From contig NC_067204.1 of the NCBI RefSeq assembly GCF_026262505.1, forward strand, positions 7,907,797 through 7,971,796: 64,000 nt of DNA, given 5' to 3'. The translations under genes were made by a program, and so were the position numbers. The notes beneath the pieces are model-generated. The model saw nothing but the letters and a program-made list of their open reading frames with translations. It was not told the origin of the DNA and made no database searches. Positions 60,800 through 64,000 of this stretch are shown piece after piece (position 1 is the first letter of the stretch; every line of letters starts with the position of its first letter). Source of the stretch: Trichomonas vaginalis G3. Its lineage: Eukaryota > Parabasalia > Trichomonadida > Trichomonadidae.

Positions 60800-61456
60800 T
60801 TATACTTCTGATGATGTAATAAAAGTGGTTGGAAAGAAAATACGTGCTCGCTTTTTTCTTTGTTCCCAAAAGTATTGTATTTTAGGATCTTCTCCTACAA
60901 TCTGCCTTGTACCAAGTAGTAAGATCTCCGTAGAGCTAAGAAAGCACGAGCAGAAATATTGAATTTCTTCTGGTGAGCAAATCTCATGTGATTTTTTGAG
61001 AGGTTCATAAAAACGGTGAAATCCTTCCATATATGGACTTCGCCTAAAAATATCTTTCCAACTACTCTTTTTTTCTATTCGACTAGGAAGAACACGAAGA
61101 TATGCACGATTTATAATAAGTGTATCCAAAAGATTATTGCGAGCATACATGTACTCAAGAAGAGTTTTATTTAATGGCCCGCATCCTTTTGAAGTCATTT
61201 GAAGCAATGTATCCAATTTTGGATTAGGATTTTGATTCATGAGAGAAATTACATATTTGAAGCATTCACTGAATTGAACGAATGCTTCAAGAGTTTTTTT
61301 TAAATCAAATAAATCTATTTCATATCCAAGATAAATGATTCCGGAAGTAATTATATGACAAAGATCTATAATCACATCATCAAGAGATGCGATCTTATCA
61401 ATGTAAGGTTTGGCAAGATGGTCAAGCTTTAAAAATGACTGAGTTTGATAATTCAT
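60800..61456 (-). CDS. Helical hypothetical protein
   Basis: A 218-residue protein, largely helical (SFLKLDHLAKPYIDKIASLD, FDLKKTLEAFVQFSECFKYV) with a basic C-terminal region (EQRKKRARIFFPTTF). No family recognised, no signal or membrane segment. The frame starts with TTG at 61459; ATG at 61456 is the true start. A TGTCACTTTT motif lies 23 bp upstream. The gene sits between two copies of a diverged direct repeat, so its segment may have arisen by duplication of the presenilin 5' region. Confidence 0.65.
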   Translation of the reverse strand: MNYQTQSFLKLDHLAKPYIDKIASLDDVIIDLCHIITSGIIYLGYEIDLFDLKKTLEAFVQFSECFKYVISLMNQNPNPKLDTLLQMTSKGCGPLNKTLLEYMYARNNLLDTLIINRAYLRVLPSRIEKKSSWKDIFRRSPYMEGFHRFYEPLKKSHEICSPEEIQYFCSCFLSSTEILLLGTRQIVGEDPKIQYFWEQRKKRARIFFPTTFITSSEV

Positions 61457-61956
61457 CAATGAAAAATTTTGAAAATTTTAAAAGTGACAGAGAAGAAACT
61501 TTTAAAAGTGTCATATCTATTTACAAAATTGTAAATACATAATTATAGCCTACATTTAAGTATTATTGCAAGTAACTATAGTACTTTCTCATTCTTTGTT
61601 ATCAAATGCAAAAAATAAAGTTCTTTGATATCAAAATGAAGTTAATACTATTTTATTCATGTTAAACACGATACAAAGTTGGTATTTTGCAGTAAACAAA
61701 TAAATATCCTAATCAAAATTCTCTCAAACGAATAGTTATTCAATAAGAATATAAAAATTAAAGTTAAAACATTGGATAAACTTAAAGATATACGTGGATA
61801 TAATACATATTCTTCAAAATTAGATAAACACATTATGAATTTATAGCTTTATGTTAAAAAAAATTGAAAATATAAAGAATTTTTATCGAAAAATAAAATA
61901 AAATAACTTTTAAACAAATTTACAAATATAACAAAGTGACAAAGATTCGTATTCTG
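61457..61956. other. AT-rich intergenic region
   Basis: Contains the TGTCACTTTT motif at 61480-61489 (minus) and the second copy of the direct repeat. No gene. Confidence 0.5.
61557..61745. repeat. Diverged direct repeat, copy 2
   Basis: Partner of 60455-60609, with about 30 bp extra near 61668-61695. It keeps the GTTAAACA and AAACAAATAAATAT segments. Confidence 0.7.
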
Positions 61957-64000
61957 TTACAGATTTACGATATCTTTGTGTCCGTTGTTGGAAAACTTAT
62001 TATCATCGCAAGTAACAGCTGCATCTCTAGAAACGAGGATGCCAAACATTGTATGATTCTCTATTTCGCACGATTTCACAGTTCCTGCACTTTTTTCCAT
62101 GAATTGGATGGCAAATTGTCCATTTCCGCTTAATTTTGTCTTTTCAGCTTGGATATTTCCATTTGCCATACAAACAATTCCGGCAATACCGCAATTTCTT
62201 ATTTCTCCGCCTGTTATTTGCAATAATCCTGTATCTCCAACTAAAACACCCATTTTAGCCTCATCACGTATAACGGTATTGTTTATGCAAAGCACTCCAT
62301 CATTGTGGACCTGTAAACCAACTCCTTGTGTTGATTTAGAGACATCACATTTTGTTAATTGGACTGTGGAGCCGCTTCTGACTTCTACGTGAGGCTGTAG
62401 TGAATTAGAGAATATGCACTTCTCGCAGATAACAGTAGATGCGTTAATTGCCATAATGGATACTGAATGAAGGTTATTTGTGAAAATTGAATCGGTAAAA
62501 GTAGCTGTTGTATCTTGTTCGAATATCTGGCATCCAAAGTTCATGTTGTCCATCACTTTGCAACGCTCAAAAGATGCATTTGACTTGCCATAAATAGATA
62601 ATCCTGAAGTCCCGCATTTTTGGATCGTAGAATCGTGGAAAACAGGTGCGGAGAATGACAAGCATGCTACTCCAATGTTCTTCGAATCACTTATAAGGCA
62701 GTCAACAAAGAATGGCTCTGCGTAATTCGAAATCGAACAAATCGATTCAAATCCACCCGAAAAGTGACACTTTACAAATTTCGGTTTTGTATTTTGCCCT
62801 GCTACGTCCAAATCGTGTTTTTTAGAGAGTTCCACCTTGCAATTTGAGAACTCCGCTAAAGGTGTGTTACGAACAACTATGCCTGTTACGTTGTTTTGTA
62901 GTCTACAATTGATAATATCAACTTGACCGGCATTATGCACTTCTATGCCGCCTCCTTCTACTCCAATTACGTCACTATCGCTAAGAGATCCTGAGCAACC
63001 ATTCATTAAGCATATACCATGATCTTTGCAGCAATTTAATGAAACATTTCGGATATTGAACGAAGCTCCATCGCGAATCTGTATACCAACCTCAGGGATA
63101 TCATCTATATGGCACTTATTTATCGTCAAAGAGCCTCCTGAGTAAGATATAATTCCAGAATGCTTCAAATCGTGTAAATAGATATCATTTGCGATGATTC
63201 CGCCATTATCGAAGCAAGCGCAAGCTATCATACAGTCTCCTGAGAGGTCATCTCGTTCTAATGAGATTGTTGCGTTTTTCTGTGAAATTATCAAACTGTT
63301 TTGTGGAGAATTTGAGAATTTCGACTGTTTGGAAATGATATTGGCACCTCCTGTGGCACTAAGACTTGCGATTCCGTTGTTTTCTAAAATACAATCGATT
63401 AACAACGGTTTTACGTTTCCTTCTGCTGAAATTCCGGTACCATTATCATGGTCATGTATGTGGGAACGTATAATGGCCACAATTCCTGAAGATGTGATAT
63501 CAATTCCAGTATTTTTGTTTTCTTTAACGTCACATTCGACAATCATGCACTTGGAAGCACCTGTGCATGAGATTCCCGTCGATTCGTTCCTTGAAATTGT
63601 GCATTTTTCGAGAGTTACGACGGAATTATCTGTTGCGTAAACTCCGCATGTTTTACTAGTGTAGAATTTACATTTTGTAGAATGTACATTGGAAGAAGTG
63701 CCGACCATAAGGCATGGATTCGTTGACGAGAAGAATTCGCAGGAAATAAACTCAGCTTTTGAGTCTCCATGAGCTGTAACAGAAGAAATAGTATTGCATT
63801 GGAAATTGCAATTAACAGCACGTAGGTATCCTGATAAAACTGTGAGGGCTCCGCCTGATTTTGTATCTTTTTGGATTAATGTGATATTTTCGAGCTCAAC
63901 GAAATTTCCTGAGCTGGAAACGGTATCGTTCTTTGATAATCCCGTGATTGTAACTTTACCAATGCCTTTTAATTTAATATTTCCTGTAATATTTATTTCT
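61957..64000 (-). CDS. Right-handed beta-helix repeat protein, partial
   Basis: At least 680 residues. The frame stays open to the window edge, so the N-terminus is missing. It is built of PbH1/Beta-helix repeats of 20-24 residues, such as TLEKCTISRNESTGISCTGA, MIVECDVKENKNTGIDITSS and IIRSHIHDHDNGTGISAEGN. Each has the pattern of a polar strand, Asn/Asp turn and a G-I-x-x strand. Related repeat proteins include F-box and SHCBP1-like members and bacterial surface adhesins. No signal or transmembrane segment is seen in the visible part, and the C-terminus (NNGHKDIVNL) is plain. Function unknown; large beta-helix proteins often act as scaffolds or adhesins. Upstream of 63708 the frame continues without a stop (for example LTVLSGYLRAVNCNFQCNTI). 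Confidence 0.85.
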   Translation of the reverse strand, partial: EINITGNIKLKGIGKVTITGLSKNDTVSSSGNFVELENITLIQKDTKSGGALTVLSGYLRAVNCNFQCNTISSVTAHGDSKAEFISCEFFSSTNPCLMVGTSSNVHSTKCKFYTSKTCGVYATDNSVVTLEKCTISRNESTGISCTGASKCMIVECDVKENKNTGIDITSSGIVAIIRSHIHDHDNGTGISAEGNVKPLLIDCILENNGIASLSATGGANIISKQSKFSNSPQNSLIISQKNATISLERDDLSGDCMIACACFDNGGIIANDIYLHDLKHSGIISYSGGSLTINKCHIDDIPEVGIQIRDGASFNIRNVSLNCCKDHGICLMNGCSGSLSDSDVIGVEGGGIEVHNAGQVDIINCRLQNNVTGIVVRNTPLAEFSNCKVELSKKHDLDVAGQNTKPKFVKCHFSGGFESICSISNYAEPFFVDCLISDSKNIGVACLSFSAPVFHDSTIQKCGTSGLSIYGKSNASFERCKVMDNMNFGCQIFEQDTTATFTDSIFTNNLHSVSIMAINASTVICEKCIFSNSLQPHVEVRSGSTVQLTKCDVSKSTQGVGLQVHNDGVLCINNTVIRDEAKMGVLVGDTGLLQITGGEIRNCGIAGIVCMANGNIQAEKTKLSGNGQFAIQFMEKSAGTVKSCEIENHTMFGILVSRDAAVTCDDNKFSNNGHKDIVNL

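Overview
This window is nuclear DNA of a parabasalid protist, most likely Trichomonas vaginalis or a very close relative. The evidence is the mix of families: ankyrin proteins with a DUF3447-type N-terminal domain, BspA-like leucine-rich-repeat proteins and large coiled-coil proteins. The genes look intronless, the spacers are very AT-rich, and several start codons follow a TCA-type initiator. No tRNA, rRNA or CRISPR array was seen.

Layout. 0.3-17.2 kb: a KATNIP/DUF4457 protein, a Rho-type GTPase, a ~0.92 kb giant palindrome, a BspA-like LRR gene, a divergent H2A/H2B pair, a U1-type zinc-finger protein, an LRR/disordered protein, an outer-dynein-arm docking coiled coil, an ARM-like protein, a MATE transporter, ribosomal protein eL14 and a second ARM-like protein. 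17.2-31.1 kb: mobile element copy A, a decayed inverted-repeat element, an ASCH protein, the decapping enzyme Dcp2, an interrupted ankyrin gene, a RibD/DHFR-like reductase with an in-frame TGA, a CAP-like protein, a Mo25-like fragment with a 121-bp tandem amplification, then ~3.8 kb of non-coding DNA with a cluster of near-perfect hairpins. 31.1-40.7 kb: tetraspanin, PAP2 phosphatase, coiled coil, TTLL polyglutamylase-like enzyme, longin-like protein, LRRC56/ODA8-like protein and a divergent coiled coil. 41-48 kb: three BspA-like relics and a frameshifted ankyrin gene, then element copy B. 48-64 kb: an SFI1/CCDC191-like protein, a Q-rich protein, a third ARM-like protein, element copy C, a deleted ankyrin pseudogene, an intact ankyrin gene, a 9 x 43 bp tandem repeat, presenilin, a helical hypothetical protein, and a large beta-helix protein that runs off the end.

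Themes. Several genes belong to the flagellar/microtubule apparatus (KATNIP, docking complex, LRRC56, TTLL, SFI1-like). Surface-type families (BspA, ankyrin) are in rapid turnover, with fresh stops, homopolymer frameshifts, deletions and a gene-conversion tract. The most unusual non-coding signals are: (1) a recent ~802-bp element with 20-bp TIRs that carries a perfect three-way-junction palindrome and, in two of three copies, abuts a host gene start; (2) a family of hairpins with 3-nt TTC-type loops; (3) a recurrent TGTCACTTTT motif just upstream of several start codons and inside several inverted-repeat termini; (4) the 424-bp-arm palindrome.
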